Shown here: positions 9,859 to 19,036 of the stretch, piece after piece | Layout of the letters: each line of letters starts with the position of its first letter | Numbering within the stretch: the first letter of the stretch is position 1 | From: a virus | DNA length: 47,161 nt | IMG/VR virus record: IMGVR_UViG_3300025128_000076 | Location: 1 to 47,161 of that record | Strand: one strand, 5' to 3' | Notes under the pieces: model-generated | Database searches by the model: none | Told to the model about the DNA's origin: nothing | The model's input: only the letters and a program-made list of their open reading frames with translations | Position numbers and translations under genes: made by a program

Positions 9859-12246
9859 TTATGCACCTATTACAAAGTCGGACGCAATTAACTCCAAATT
9901 AAAGGCGTAGTATTTATTCCCAGCATCATACCGCACATGAAGTTTGTTAGGAATGACACGTATTCCGTTGACATTGGAATGAGGAGGACTATCTAATGTT
10001 ACCCATATAGTCTCGGCTGTTTCCTTTAACCAATTTAGAATTGTACCACTTACGCCCGGAAAGGACTCTACTATTTTATCAAGCCAAGTTTTCTCCTCAT
10101 CAGGTATCTGCCCACCTGCATTACTTAATCCTCCTACGTCCATAGGCATAGAAGAAGAGCGCTCATTACCAGAGGAAATTTTAGAATCTGCATCTACTTG
10201 ACCAAAAGTTAAGAAAAAGTTACGGGTAGTACCAGTAACATTAGGGCTGCTAATTAGGCTATCATAGGGTATCTGTATACCTCTTATTAAATCCACGTCT
10301 TTATGAGAATTAGAAACAATCCCTATCAAATTCTGAACTTTATCTCCTGCCGAATAAATACCACCAGAGCCTGTAAAGTTACTTGTTTGTAAATACTCTA
10401 CTCCTATCGATGCTAATCCTTTGCTCAAAGGGTTAGGTAAAGCAATGGCTTTCTTTGGAATATAGTCGTGCTCAATAACTATGTAATGTTGTAGCCCACC
10501 TATGCTCAATCTTTTTTCACGACTACTACTACCATTAGAGTCAAATGGCTTTTTACTTAACACAAAATGAGTAGTATCGGTTATGGATGAGATAGTAGTA
10601 CCGTCACGAATACCCTTTCCAAATACTTCTTGACCTTTCTTTAATTCAAATCCATTACTAATTGCACTGTGTGTTACTATATTACTTGTAGAACTATAAG
10701 TACAGCCTTCGACGACATTTATACCCGCAGTGATATCACAAACGTCCCTTAGGTCTTGCTGGGCCGAACTTCTATAAGGCTTAAAACTCTTTTTTGAGCC
10801 GCTAATAATATTAGTATTTTTGAATGTATCCCAAGCATCTACTATACACTGTATCAATTCATGAATAGGATTCTCAGCAGTATGTATAGCGTCAATAGGT
10901 ATGTTGATAATACACTCACCTGTATCATAATCGGAATCGCCGGGAGAGCCACGAACGCTAGTGATTCTTCTCCCTGTTCTACTTTGTGAAGGAAGGCTTG
11001 CAGAAGTTAAGTAATTACTAGGGTCTCCGTCCGTTATACCCTGTTGACCAGAATAGGTTTTATCGTCAGTGAATCTAAAATATACGCCTTGTACTCCTGA
11101 CCCTCTAGTCATAAAATCAGGTGACTGTATGTTACTACCAGCATAACTTCTAGTTATGTCTTCCAAAAAATAAGTAGGGGTTACTTTGAAAACTTGGCCA
11201 TGTAAACGGTCTGACATACTACCGACATGGTTTATGAATACAGGTGAGTCTTTTTCTATCGAATGTGCGTTTTTAGCCGTAAGTGTAATTGTCCATTCCT
11301 CATTAGCGTTATCCCAGTCAAATGAACTAATGAATCCCAAGGCCTTACCTCGATGGTTAAAAGCAGTCATTTGTTTATACAATTTGGTTTCGTCCACCAA
11401 AGCAGTAGCATTTACTGCTGTTAATACTATGTTGTTATCAGCGGCGGTATTAACAGTCCCATCATCGTTTAAACTATTACTAGCGGTCTTGACAGTTCCT
11501 ACAAAGGTACCGTCATCTGTAACTATCCTATCGCCTGCTTTAAAGACTTGAGTTGGAGTAACTCCCATTCGTGATTCAGACTCATTCACATCGTTCGTTT
11601 CAAATGAAGACTCTAACTCTATAGTGGCACTAGTTCCAGTACCATAGCCTCCTGATTTATTTACTTGATTACCAGTCCTTACCCAGCCATCTTGCCATTC
11701 GTCTTCATATTCTTGCGTCGGACTACCATAATAAAAGTTTATTTTTTTACACACAATGGTAGTAGAAGTGTTTTCAGGATGGAACTCGTTTGATATAAAT
11801 TCGCCTCTTGTAACAGTAGTCCCGAAGCCGTATACCTGATACTCAACATCTTCATATTTTGCGTCGCCTTCAGTAGTACACATCGTCGCTTCTGACTGTG
11901 TAAAGGTTCGGGTTTTGTACGCTCCATTTGTAATTCTCTCAATGTCGCCACCCACTTTGGATGCTATGTTTGCGAAATTGATGACTGTATATAGAGGCTT
12001 ACCGTGATTAGTTCTAGTGGCCGTTCCCATCGGGTCATCTGAGACATGCTCGTCATCAGCCAGTATTCCAGCAATATCAATCTTTATCTCTGGTGTATTT
12101 ACGTCTATACCCACACGACCCGCTGCTAAATTAGGAGTTGGGTACTGAGTGACTTTTCTATCAACATTCATAGTAATACTAGTCGCCGTCAAATCCATTT
12201 GGGCAAAGTTATTACCCAAAATTAACCTAATAGGAATCGCCATCAT
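9859..12246 (-). CDS. Tail-tip-like structural protein (paralog of the next gene upstream)
   Basis: A 795-residue protein. Two ATGs are adjacent (12246 and 12243), and GAGGTGAT lies directly upstream, fitting the second ATG best. Its N-terminus (IPIRL, a GIDVN stretch, GILADD) matches the upstream 863-residue protein (MPIRL, GIDLN, GVLADD). So does its C-terminal region: GDKVQ, GIQIPY, then RNFFLT, then a final beta strand block ending in ASDFVIGA. The ends are conserved while the middle differs, so these are paralogs with a shared frame and different central inserts. Position after the tail chaperones suggests a distal tail or baseplate-hub component. I cannot assign it to a named family. 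Confidence 0.8.
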   Translation of the reverse strand: MMAIPIRLILGNNFAQMDLTATSITMNVDRKVTQYPTPNLAAGRVGIDVNTPEIKIDIAGILADDEHVSDDPMGTATRTNHGKPLYTVINFANIASKVGGDIERITNGAYKTRTFTQSEATMCTTEGDAKYEDVEYQVYGFGTTVTRGEFISNEFHPENTSTTIVCKKINFYYGSPTQEYEDEWQDGWVRTGNQVNKSGGYGTGTSATIELESSFETNDVNESESRMGVTPTQVFKAGDRIVTDDGTFVGTVKTASNSLNDDGTVNTAADNNIVLTAVNATALVDETKLYKQMTAFNHRGKALGFISSFDWDNANEEWTITLTAKNAHSIEKDSPVFINHVGSMSDRLHGQVFKVTPTYFLEDITRSYAGSNIQSPDFMTRGSGVQGVYFRFTDDKTYSGQQGITDGDPSNYLTSASLPSQSRTGRRITSVRGSPGDSDYDTGECIINIPIDAIHTAENPIHELIQCIVDAWDTFKNTNIISGSKKSFKPYRSSAQQDLRDVCDITAGINVVEGCTYSSTSNIVTHSAISNGFELKKGQEVFGKGIRDGTTISSITDTTHFVLSKKPFDSNGSSSREKRLSIGGLQHYIVIEHDYIPKKAIALPNPLSKGLASIGVEYLQTSNFTGSGGIYSAGDKVQNLIGIVSNSHKDVDLIRGIQIPYDSLISSPNVTGTTRNFFLTFGQVDADSKISSGNERSSSMPMDVGGLSNAGGQIPDEEKTWLDKIVESFPGVSGTILNWLKETAETIWVTLDSPPHSNVNGIRVIPNKLHVRYDAGNKYYAFNLELIASDFVIGA

Positions 12247-12252
12247 ATCACC

Positions 12253-14844
12253 TCATAGTATTATGTCAGCCGCTACGAATTTCAAACTAAACTCATAGGC
12301 TTTCATTTCTGCATCTCTCTGTACATTAAAGTCCATTACCATACCCTTTATTCCATTCTTTAAGTGACCATCTACGTTACTAGAAAAGGCTCTATTAGCA
12401 TGCACAGAATTGATAGTTGCTAACTTACCTGCTACGTTTTCATCCGTAGTTAAGAAGAAATTACGCTGTGCTATATCTGTATCAAAGGTAGACTGTCCAA
12501 AGGTAGCCTTACTATTATACGGAATCTGTATACCTTCTATGTAATCACCTTTAGTTTCAGGAGTACCTCTATACATATGTTCTTGGAAAAAGCCTCCTCC
12601 TAACGCATGTGCTCTTTCAACAACCCCTCCTCTTTCTGGTAAACCGAAGTTGTTAGAATTTCCCAATATACCAAATATATCTTGGACTTTGTCTCCACCA
12701 CTCTTTACCTTTTTACCAGCCCTACCGCCAGTAAATCCATGTATTTCAGGCATAATTCCTTCTGGCATTGTATTTACAATAGTGTTTGATAGAGCACCTA
12801 GAGAAGTAGCGTACTGCTGAGTTATGTTCAATTTGGTCTGATTTCCATTCTTCCCAGTGGTAATTACTACATCAAATACCTTGTCCATACCAGTATTACC
12901 TGTTGTATTTACTGCTTCCATACCCTGTAAATATTCGGCAGTCATAGCACCTTTCATAAGGAAAGCAATGTATTCGTCGGTTCTTGTATGACTAGCGCCA
13001 TCTCTGGCACTACCGTTTTGATAATTACTAGTAAAATCTGGCCCTATCGCTTTATCTGGAAGTGCATCTTCATCAAAAGTATCTGCGTTTTTTATAGGAA
13101 TGACAACGACAGGTTTGGTGGTATTACTGAACATGCCTCCTTCGTCGTAGTTGAAAGGAACGATGTATATCTCGTCACTGTCTTGAGGCGGGTCGCTACT
13201 ACCAGTGATATTGTATTCAACTACAATTTCTGTAGCAGATACCGAAGTTACCTTTCCTTTAAGCATACTCCAAAAATTACCTCCTCTAAATTGGTCAGTA
13301 GTAGGATTATAAAACACGACATAGTAATCTCTACCAGTCTCTGTGACTTCAAACCAAGACTGGGGCTGTTCGGCTACTCCTTCTGCACCGTAGCCCGGAC
13401 TACCCTCTACTGTCAATGTACCTCCTGAAACTCCCCCTGATGCGATTACTAAGCCAGTACTGCGGTGCATATTGAAAAACCCATACGGCTCCTTTGCAGA
13501 CGCAATCATTTCCTTATCGAATACAAATCTAATATGCTTGTTAGCGTAACTATACCCACTGTCATACTTATGGTTACTAGGTAAAGCAATGTTATATTTT
13601 CTTGAAAGGTAACCTTCTATCTTTTCCACTTCGTCAAAAGTTAGTTGCCTATTGTAGATTAATATCTCATAAATATTACCGTTTAGGTAATTTGTAACTC
13701 CGCCTTGGGTTACTCTACCGATGTCAAGAGCACCACTAGTATTCTTTGAATAAGTCTTACTACCTGTAGATGGAAGTTTAGGCTCTCCATTGATTCTTAA
13801 TTTTATAGTATCCCAAAGTGTATCGCCGTCACCGGTGTCGGTAGTTCTAACGGTAAGTACGTTAGGATAAGTTAGTGTTAATCCACTCCCAACTGAATTA
13901 GCACCAGTATTGCTCACGCCTGCAGAGCCCGAAGCATTGTGGCTTAAAATATCAATACTGTCACTACTACTGTTGTATCTAATAGCATAACCATCGTTAC
14001 CATTACGTGACATCAAAACCCCTCCAGCAGCATCACTGTTTCTTGATGAAACTACAAATATAGTGAGTTCATCAGGATTTAAGAATGGACTATTACTGGA
14101 GTCATAAGCATAAGATAAATAATGGGTCAAAGGAGATTTAAAATTAACATAAGAATGACCATTAGCACCCTCTTTAAAAAAGGTAGGCTGATAGTTAGAA
14201 TTACTCTGTAAAACATGCCTAGCATTACCGCTAGTATCGCCCCAACTTGCAACGCTGTCTCCATGTACAAGTGTGTCATCTAAAATATTAGCGTTAAGCC
14301 ACATCTGAAGACCAGTCTTAACAGGGTGGTCTAATTCGGCAGCCCTTTCTGTCCAATAAGCCACAGGTAAATCAATTGATTTTCCACTCCATTTATCCAG
14401 TATCTTATTACCTAGCGTAGGCATAACGACAACTGTAGGAGCACTGCCTATACCGCTGCTCCCACCACTACTACCTATTCCACCAATAGCACCTTGTCCT
14501 GCTGCAACAGAAGAATTTTGAGTTGTTCCAATAGAGGCAAAACCACTGGTGATGAGGCCGGGATTTCCCCCTCCACCTATTAATTGCGGACCAGTATTAA
14601 GCGCCTGAGGTTGGTCAAGGTCTATGGAAGCAGTCGCTTTAGCACTGGCTTCCTGACCAACATCATCGGCAAGTACTCCTTGTATTTCAAAAGCAACAGC
14701 GGCTTGATTTAAATCTATACCTATCTTTTTAGCGTCAAAGAAAGGTATTCCGAAATTACTCTGAGAGCGCTCAACAACAATATCTACGCTAGTAGCATCG
14801 AGAGAAATAGTGTCTCCATTCTCCTTAACAAGGCGAATAGGCAT
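12253..14844 (-). CDS. Tail-tip-like protein with inserted LamG (concanavalin-like) domain
   Basis: 863 residues from ATG 14844, which has GGAG six bases upstream; an in-frame GTG at 14889 would add 15 residues but lacks a good ribosome site, and the paralog also begins at the matching IPIRL. The N-terminal frame (GIDLN, GVLADD) and the C-terminal block (GDKVQ, GIQIPY, RNFFLT, FVAADIIL) match the 795-residue neighbour. Between them, roughly residues 185-425, lies a recognisable LamG-3-like domain: a VASWGDTSGN motif, a YVNFKS strand, TIFVVSS, and the closing NGNIYEILIYNRQLT and GYLSRKYNI. LamG domains usually bind glycans or proteins, so a tail-tip adhesin role is a reasonable inference. Confidence 0.82.
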   Translation of the reverse strand: MPIRLVKENGDTISLDATSVDIVVERSQSNFGIPFFDAKKIGIDLNQAAVAFEIQGVLADDVGQEASAKATASIDLDQPQALNTGPQLIGGGGNPGLITSGFASIGTTQNSSVAAGQGAIGGIGSSGGSSGIGSAPTVVVMPTLGNKILDKWSGKSIDLPVAYWTERAAELDHPVKTGLQMWLNANILDDTLVHGDSVASWGDTSGNARHVLQSNSNYQPTFFKEGANGHSYVNFKSPLTHYLSYAYDSSNSPFLNPDELTIFVVSSRNSDAAGGVLMSRNGNDGYAIRYNSSSDSIDILSHNASGSAGVSNTGANSVGSGLTLTYPNVLTVRTTDTGDGDTLWDTIKLRINGEPKLPSTGSKTYSKNTSGALDIGRVTQGGVTNYLNGNIYEILIYNRQLTFDEVEKIEGYLSRKYNIALPSNHKYDSGYSYANKHIRFVFDKEMIASAKEPYGFFNMHRSTGLVIASGGVSGGTLTVEGSPGYGAEGVAEQPQSWFEVTETGRDYYVVFYNPTTDQFRGGNFWSMLKGKVTSVSATEIVVEYNITGSSDPPQDSDEIYIVPFNYDEGGMFSNTTKPVVVIPIKNADTFDEDALPDKAIGPDFTSNYQNGSARDGASHTRTDEYIAFLMKGAMTAEYLQGMEAVNTTGNTGMDKVFDVVITTGKNGNQTKLNITQQYATSLGALSNTIVNTMPEGIMPEIHGFTGGRAGKKVKSGGDKVQDIFGILGNSNNFGLPERGGVVERAHALGGGFFQEHMYRGTPETKGDYIEGIQIPYNSKATFGQSTFDTDIAQRNFFLTTDENVAGKLATINSVHANRAFSSNVDGHLKNGIKGMVMDFNVQRDAEMKAYEFSLKFVAADIIL

Positions 14845-14866
14845 CCTTTCTCCGATGTCTACCAAA

Positions 14867-15349
14867 CTAACCACTCCTACTAAATCCACTTTGACTGAGC
14901 GAGCCGCCTAATTTGGACCTTACTTCTTTAGTGACCATTTCGCTAATCTGCTTAGCAAGTGCACGTTTATCACTTCTATCACTAACTCCACTGACGTCTA
15001 TACGAAGATTGACAGTGACGTTGGAGGCTTCTGGATTAGCATTGGTCATACCAGTAGGCTCCGTCCCTCTTTTGAGAGGAGAGCCGTCAGTTCTAGGATT
15101 GAGTGTTTTCTCAAGACCAGACTGGACTTCTTTGATTGAATCTTCCATTTGCTTGAAAGGTTCTGCACCTGTCATCTGCCTGAGAGATTCTCTCAAGTCA
15201 GTCGAATGAACCTTTGTCATAGCCATAGAATTAGTGAACTTATCCATCTGCTGCTGAAGACTCTTCATACTCTGATTGGATTCCTCAGCGTATCGCTTAA
15301 AATTCTCCATAGCCTCTACAGATTTTGGTTCTATATTTCCTTCCACCAT
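14867..15349 (-). CDS. Short coiled-coil tail protein, tape-measure-like C-terminus
   Basis: About 160 residues. ATG at 15349 has GGGGTGA five bases upstream; an in-frame GTG at 15358 overlaps the previous stop and would add three residues. The N-terminal half is charged and helical (Gln/Met/Lys-rich, probable coiled coil). A linker rich in Pro, Thr and Asn leads to a C-terminal segment with alternating hydrophobics (VTVNLRIDV) and an amphipathic helix (LAKQISEMVTKEV), a pattern I associate with the C-terminal end of tape-measure proteins. It sits after the tail-assembly chaperones, where a tape measure is expected, but is far shorter than the usual 600 or more residues. Function is inferred from position. 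Confidence 0.7.
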   Translation of the reverse strand: MVEGNIEPKSVEAMENFKRYAEESNQSMKSLQQQMDKFTNSMAMTKVHSTDLRESLRQMTGAEPFKQMEDSIKEVQSGLEKTLNPRTDGSPLKRGTEPTGMTNANPEASNVTVNLRIDVSGVSDRSDKRALAKQISEMVTKEVRSKLGGSLSQSGFSRSG

Positions 15350-15354
15350 TTTTT

Positions 15355-15549
15355 TCACCCCATCATCGCTTCAAGTATACTGAACTTAGAATCTTGCTTG
15401 AATAGCATTGTATATCCACAATCATTACAACTAACTGCGTTGTATTTTTTATTTGAATAATTGAATAAACGACTCCATTTACCTTGCATGATTACAACAT
15501 CATTATCCATATCTCGGCTATTACAAACCAAACATACTAAATTATTCAT
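15355..15549 (-). CDS. Small zinc-ribbon protein
   Basis: 64 residues from ATG 15549, chosen because GGAGTGA lies six bases upstream and the preceding gene stops at 15555. A longer frame to 15639 would overlap that gene by 85 bases. Two CxxC knuckles are visible: CLVC near the N-terminus and CNDCGYTMLF near residue 50, a typical zinc-ribbon with a terminal aromatic strand. Such proteins usually bind nucleic acid or protein; no specific role can be given. It lies between the tail chaperones and the tape-measure-like gene. Confidence 0.7.
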   Translation of the reverse strand: MNNLVCLVCNSRDMDNDVVIMQGKWSRLFNYSNKKYNAVSCNDCGYTMLFKQDSKFSILEAMMG

Positions 15550-15554
15550 TTTAT

Positions 15555-15818
15555 TCACTCCATCGACGGTACTTTGTCGTATCCGAGATACACTGCCCCT
15601 TCTGGTACTTGCTCCTGCCCTTGCATAGCCTGTGCCCAATAAAGTAATTGCTTAGCATCTTTTGTATTCAAGTCTCTCACATCCTTCAGATTCATATTAT
15701 AGTGTGTCATTATTAAATATTCCATACCCTGTTGTTGATAGCGAAGTCGGTCCTCTACTGGTCTCCCATGGATGAAGTGTCGGATGTTACCAACTTCGCC
15801 TCCCGAAAAACCAACCAA
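15555..15818 (-). CDS. Tail-assembly chaperone, downstream part (probable -1 frameshift product)
   Basis: The frame overlaps the upstream chaperone by 64 bases and sits in its -1 frame. Its only early start candidate is TTG at 15818, inside the upstream coding sequence. The part after the overlap is helical (YLIMTHYN, DLNTKDAKQLLYWAQAM), resembling the second domain of gpG/gpGT-type tail chaperones. If ribosomes slip at the T5 run (15806-15810), the fused product would have about 95 residues of the first protein plus 83 of this one, roughly 178 in total. A separate TTG-initiated protein is the alternative. Tail chaperones in siphoviruses commonly use this arrangement to recruit the tape measure to the tube. 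Confidence 0.65.
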   Translation of the reverse strand: MVGFSGGEVGNIRHFIHGRPVEDRLRYQQQGMEYLIMTHYNMNLKDVRDLNTKDAKQLLYWAQAMQGQEQVPEGAVYLGYDKVPSME

Positions 15819-16090
15819 TCCATGACTTGACTTGGTTCAGGTAAAAGAGAAGTCAATTTAGCCCCATCATCAGGGGATATATTGTTTATGTCGATATCTA
15901 TAGCATGGCCTTCTAAGTCACTATAACTAAGCCAGTTAGCAAAAGCATATCGCCAGTATTCAGAAAAGTCTAGGGTACCGTGCATCATTAATGGTGCGAC
16001 TGACTGTATATTGTAAAAAGTCAGCCTTCTTTTATTAACTTCTACCGGTTCGCCATTTATTATAATTTTACTCTTCTTCTCCTGCGACAT
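15755..16090 (-). CDS. Tail-assembly chaperone, upstream part (gpG-like)
   Basis: 111 residues. Opens with a basic strand (KIIINGEPVEV), then a conserved-looking helical core (LTFYNIQSVAPLMM, YWRYAFANWLSY) and a PEPSQVMDWLVF segment before the frameshift region. It lies directly after the tail tube gene (with one small acidic gene between) and before the tape-measure-like gene, the usual place for tail-assembly chaperones. It overlaps the preceding acidic gene by 23 bases and the following frame by 64 bases. Assignment rests on position, size and the overlapping -1 frame rather than on a family motif. Confidence 0.65.
   Translation of the reverse strand: MSQEKKSKIIINGEPVEVNKRRLTFYNIQSVAPLMMHGTLDFSEYWRYAFANWLSYSDLEGHAIDIDINNISPDDGAKLTSLLPEPSQVMDWLVFREAKLVTSDTSSMGDQ
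15806..15812 (-). other. Putative -1 ribosomal frameshift site in tail-chaperone overlap
   Basis: Minus-strand heptamer GGTTTTT, read G GTT TTT in the frame of the upstream chaperone, lies inside its 64-base overlap with the -1 frame. The A-site TTT can re-pair perfectly after slipping; the P-site GTT can do so only partly. Position at codon 95 of 111 matches the usual placing of chaperone frameshifts near the end of the first frame. Confidence 0.5.
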
Positions 16091-16307
16091 ACTTACTCAC
16101 TTCTTCATCATTCGATGCAGCCGAATTATCGGGGGCATCTCCCTCATTGAGGTGGGCGAACGGGTCATCGCTGGCCTTACCTGCTTCGGGGTCGAAAAGG
16201 TATTCTCCTCCCTCTTCTTCTTCTTCTTTCAAATCTTCTTCTGACAGAAAGCCTTTGTGAAAATATTTAATTGTGGAGGTAAGACTATTCCATGCTTTCA
16301 TTGGCAT
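16068..16307 (-). CDS. Small acidic protein between tail tube and chaperones
   Basis: 79 residues, strongly acidic, with a run of Glu near residues 25-34. ATG 16307 has GAGGA about seven bases upstream. The gene begins ten bases after the tube protein and its end overlaps the chaperone start by 23 bases, implying translational coupling. The N-terminus (WNSLTSTIKYFHKGF) could form an amphipathic helix. No family is recognised. It may be a further chaperone or a regulatory partner in tail assembly, but nothing in the sequence proves it. Confidence 0.6.
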   Translation of the reverse strand: MPMKAWNSLTSTIKYFHKGFLSEEDLKEEEEEGGEYLFDPEAGKASDDPFAHLNEGDAPDNSAASNDEEVSKYVAGEEE

Positions 16308-16316
16308 AATAATTCC

Positions 16317-18566
16317 TCAACAGTGATATAGTGCGTCTTTACTTATGACTTTGACATTCTGCGGCATAAGTTTAATTTTAGTATGCAGAAGTCCCTTGTC
16401 GTCAGGTACTGGGATGGGGCACTCTGTAATATAGTATTCATCGATAATGACGTTTAGAGTAGGAGTAGCGTAAGTACCACCAGTAGTACCGGTCACCGGT
16501 TTAGTAAATTTCATTTGTATATATCCGTCAGCACTACCAATAGTTCCTGACTGTAAGGTATGAGTTCTTAACTGATGATAAAGAGTGGCATCTTGTAAAG
16601 CAATGTCTATCTCCATTTCAAACTCTTCACGGCCTTCACGGATAATAGATGCATTTCTTGTACCTCCATAAGGTACTTGCTTGAGACTAATTCCTGTACC
16701 GCTGTCTACTGATTCTGCTATAGGGTTACCTTGGATAGTATGGAATAACTCTACCCCAGTCTTACCTCTTAATTCAAATGCACTGACAAATCCAAGAGAT
16801 TGGCCAAACGCCTTTATTTCACCATTATAGAACATAAATGGTTTTTCTGTTCCATCTGCTATGCCGGATATTTTCCTACTCTTACCAGCATTAAGTGCGC
16901 TACTAGCGTCACCTGCTGTATTCTGGAACATACGATGAGCAGTATATCTATCGCCCTTGTTAGTTGCTTCTAACCTACCAGTGTCCGTATAGCAGGAAAG
17001 CGCATCAAAAACGCAGCGGTATTTTAATTCGGCATCTACTGTAGATGACAATTCCCATTCAACTACCTTACATCCTCTAAAGATACGTGTAAGTTGCTGA
17101 GAGTCACCAGTGCCACCAACTGTACTAGTAGAGTATTCTCCACTGGCATTTGCTGAACCTGCGTCTCTATTCCTGACACTATGCTCTACACAGAAAGAAG
17201 GAATTGTTTCTCCCGAAAATAATAACCTATGTACGTGATTTCTAATTTCACCTGTTGTATGAACATGTGGACTAGCGTTAGTAGTGTTAGAGGCGTTGTC
17301 ATTAGGGTGACTCGCATCTCCTCCATACCTCCTGAGTCTTAGAGTATCGGCTGCATTAAAGACAGCGCTATCAACAGAATCTATAGGGCTAATTGCAGAA
17401 TGGCTAAATTGAAGAGGGTCATCCAAATAAAGCCTGAAAATATAACGATGGTTACCTGACCCTATGTCATGGATAGGCTCTATGGCAACTATTCTCCTAC
17501 ATTCAGAAGACTCTGCCCATTCAAAGTTTTCATCACCACTATCTAAAGTACTCCCAGACGCTTCTGGTGGCCAGAAATAAGCATCGGTAGTACCGAATAT
17601 ACCTATATCAGGTGCCTTGTAACTTATAGTAGGGACTCTAGTTGTATCGTTAATTAAAATATAATCGCCTATGGCGGCATTACCATAGGTACCAAAACGA
17701 ACAGTTAGTTGCTGTGAACTAGCCACATCGATATACGTAGCGCCCGGAGCGACATCTGCAAAGAGTCTTGCTACGTTAGTAGTGTCTTTAGTAGGACTAC
17801 TATGCCAGTCGTCTGCACACGAATCTTTGCTCACCACTTCTCTTCCAAGTGAGTAGTAAAGCCACTTAGGGTCATGTAAAGGCATCTCAACAGAGCCGCC
17901 CATATGATGGACCTTGCCCGTTTGCTGAACTGCTACTTGCCTACCCTTACCGACTACGTGGTATCTATGCAAGTCAACAGTAGTATCAGGAAGTGACATG
18001 AAAGAAGCAAGTCCAATGAACTGGTCAATGCTACTGGTTTCTTTAGAAGCAGAAGCATTGTTATGAATAGAAAAGTCAGCATTAGCAGTACGTACAGTCG
18101 GAAGACCGAGTGAATGAATATACATCGCATCATAAGCACTACTGGTAATTGCTGCTTCATTATTCAGCGCAGGTACTATTTTTAATTCAGTAGCACTGGT
18201 CGAGTTATTGTAAGTATGGTCAACAATCGAGTAGACTCTTGTATTCAGACTAGTATACTGATAACTAGCGAAATTACTCGTACCTGTACCCCCACCTAAC
18301 GTAGCGGCGTGAAAAGTCAATTTAAGTCCTATGAGCATACCTATTGGGACTTTGAGTATCTTATTGTAGAATAAACCCCCATCGGTAGTACTGCTACCTG
18401 CAGAGAACTTAATCAAAGTGTAATCGTGAGTAGCAGCAGCATCGGTTCCTTGACTTATAGCAGCCTGAAAAGTAGCAGGCTTAGTCCCCTGAATGTAAAG
18501 TCCTGTCTCATGACCCATGGTAACTTCAGAGACATCTCCCTTGTAATGACCGCCAAAACCACTCAT
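16317..18566 (-). CDS. Probable major tail tube protein (749 residues, enlarged)
   Basis: Follows the tail-completion-like gene with a 4-base ATGA overlap and precedes the tail chaperones, the canonical slot of a siphovirus tube protein. The sequence is beta-rich and Thr/Ser/Gly-rich throughout, consistent with a tube fold plus decoration domains. The last 110 residues contain EEFEMEIDIALQD, a LNVIIDEYYITEC strand and a LHTKIKLMPQNVKV strand, resembling the terminal beta hairpins of tube proteins. At 749 residues it is several times longer than common tube proteins (150-350), so surface domains are likely. A sheath or other tail protein is a less likely alternative. Confidence 0.6.
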   Translation of the reverse strand: MSGFGGHYKGDVSEVTMGHETGLYIQGTKPATFQAAISQGTDAAATHDYTLIKFSAGSSTTDGGLFYNKILKVPIGMLIGLKLTFHAATLGGGTGTSNFASYQYTSLNTRVYSIVDHTYNNSTSATELKIVPALNNEAAITSSAYDAMYIHSLGLPTVRTANADFSIHNNASASKETSSIDQFIGLASFMSLPDTTVDLHRYHVVGKGRQVAVQQTGKVHHMGGSVEMPLHDPKWLYYSLGREVVSKDSCADDWHSSPTKDTTNVARLFADVAPGATYIDVASSQQLTVRFGTYGNAAIGDYILINDTTRVPTISYKAPDIGIFGTTDAYFWPPEASGSTLDSGDENFEWAESSECRRIVAIEPIHDIGSGNHRYIFRLYLDDPLQFSHSAISPIDSVDSAVFNAADTLRLRRYGGDASHPNDNASNTTNASPHVHTTGEIRNHVHRLLFSGETIPSFCVEHSVRNRDAGSANASGEYSTSTVGGTGDSQQLTRIFRGCKVVEWELSSTVDAELKYRCVFDALSCYTDTGRLEATNKGDRYTAHRMFQNTAGDASSALNAGKSRKISGIADGTEKPFMFYNGEIKAFGQSLGFVSAFELRGKTGVELFHTIQGNPIAESVDSGTGISLKQVPYGGTRNASIIREGREEFEMEIDIALQDATLYHQLRTHTLQSGTIGSADGYIQMKFTKPVTGTTGGTYATPTLNVIIDEYYITECPIPVPDDKGLLHTKIKLMPQNVKVISKDALYHC

Positions 18567-19036
18567 GGTATCAACTCCGCTAGAGTAACTACTTCTACTT
18601 GGAAAGTGTGCCTAAATAACTTCTTAGTTCTATCACTTAGGTCAGTACGGGTCTTCAGAACCATACGGTCAAAGTTAACTCCGTCTCCTTTACGGCTGTT
18701 ATGGATAACTCTCCTCATCTCGTTTTCCATCTTACGAAGACGAGAGCGACCTTTCGCAGTCCTCATATCGACGGTAATATTAGTACGAGTAGTTACGTAA
18801 TTGTACAAAAGGTCATGAGCCTCTTCGTTCAAAGCCGTCTCGTAACATAGAATGTAATCGCTACGCTGTAAATCTAAACGCTTACCACGCTCAGGACCTT
18901 CGTCAGCGATGTCAAGAATGATTGGCCTGACGTTATCTGTATTTGCCCTATTCCATGAACCAGTATCACTGGCAGAGTAGTTCGATTTGAGTATATCAAT
19001 AACTGCATCGAGAGGCTCTTTCCATGTTGCTGTCAT
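18563..19036 (-). CDS. Neck/tail-completion-like protein
   Basis: 157 residues, starting within an ATGA overlap of the preceding connector gene and ending in the same kind of overlap with the tube gene. It mixes helices (PLDAVIDILKSNY, NEEAHDLLYNYV) with a basic middle (RSRLRKMENEMRR) and a final strand (HTFQVEVVTLAELIP). Size and position match the neck or tail-terminator proteins that join connector and tube in siphoviruses. No specific family motif is seen, so the role rests on gene order. Confidence 0.6.
   Translation of the reverse strand: MTATWKEPLDAVIDILKSNYSASDTGSWNRANTDNVRPIILDIADEGPERGKRLDLQRSDYILCYETALNEEAHDLLYNYVTTRTNITVDMRTAKGRSRLRKMENEMRRVIHNSRKGDGVNFDRMVLKTRTDLSDRTKKLFRHTFQVEVVTLAELIP

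Noticed and set aside
12988-13428. Plus-strand open frame of 146 codons
   Set aside because: Antisense to the LamG-containing tail gene; no motif or start signal.
15555-15639. Extended start (15639) for the zinc-ribbon gene
   Set aside because: It would overlap the chaperone frame by 85 bases; ATG 15549 has a proper Shine-Dalgarno.
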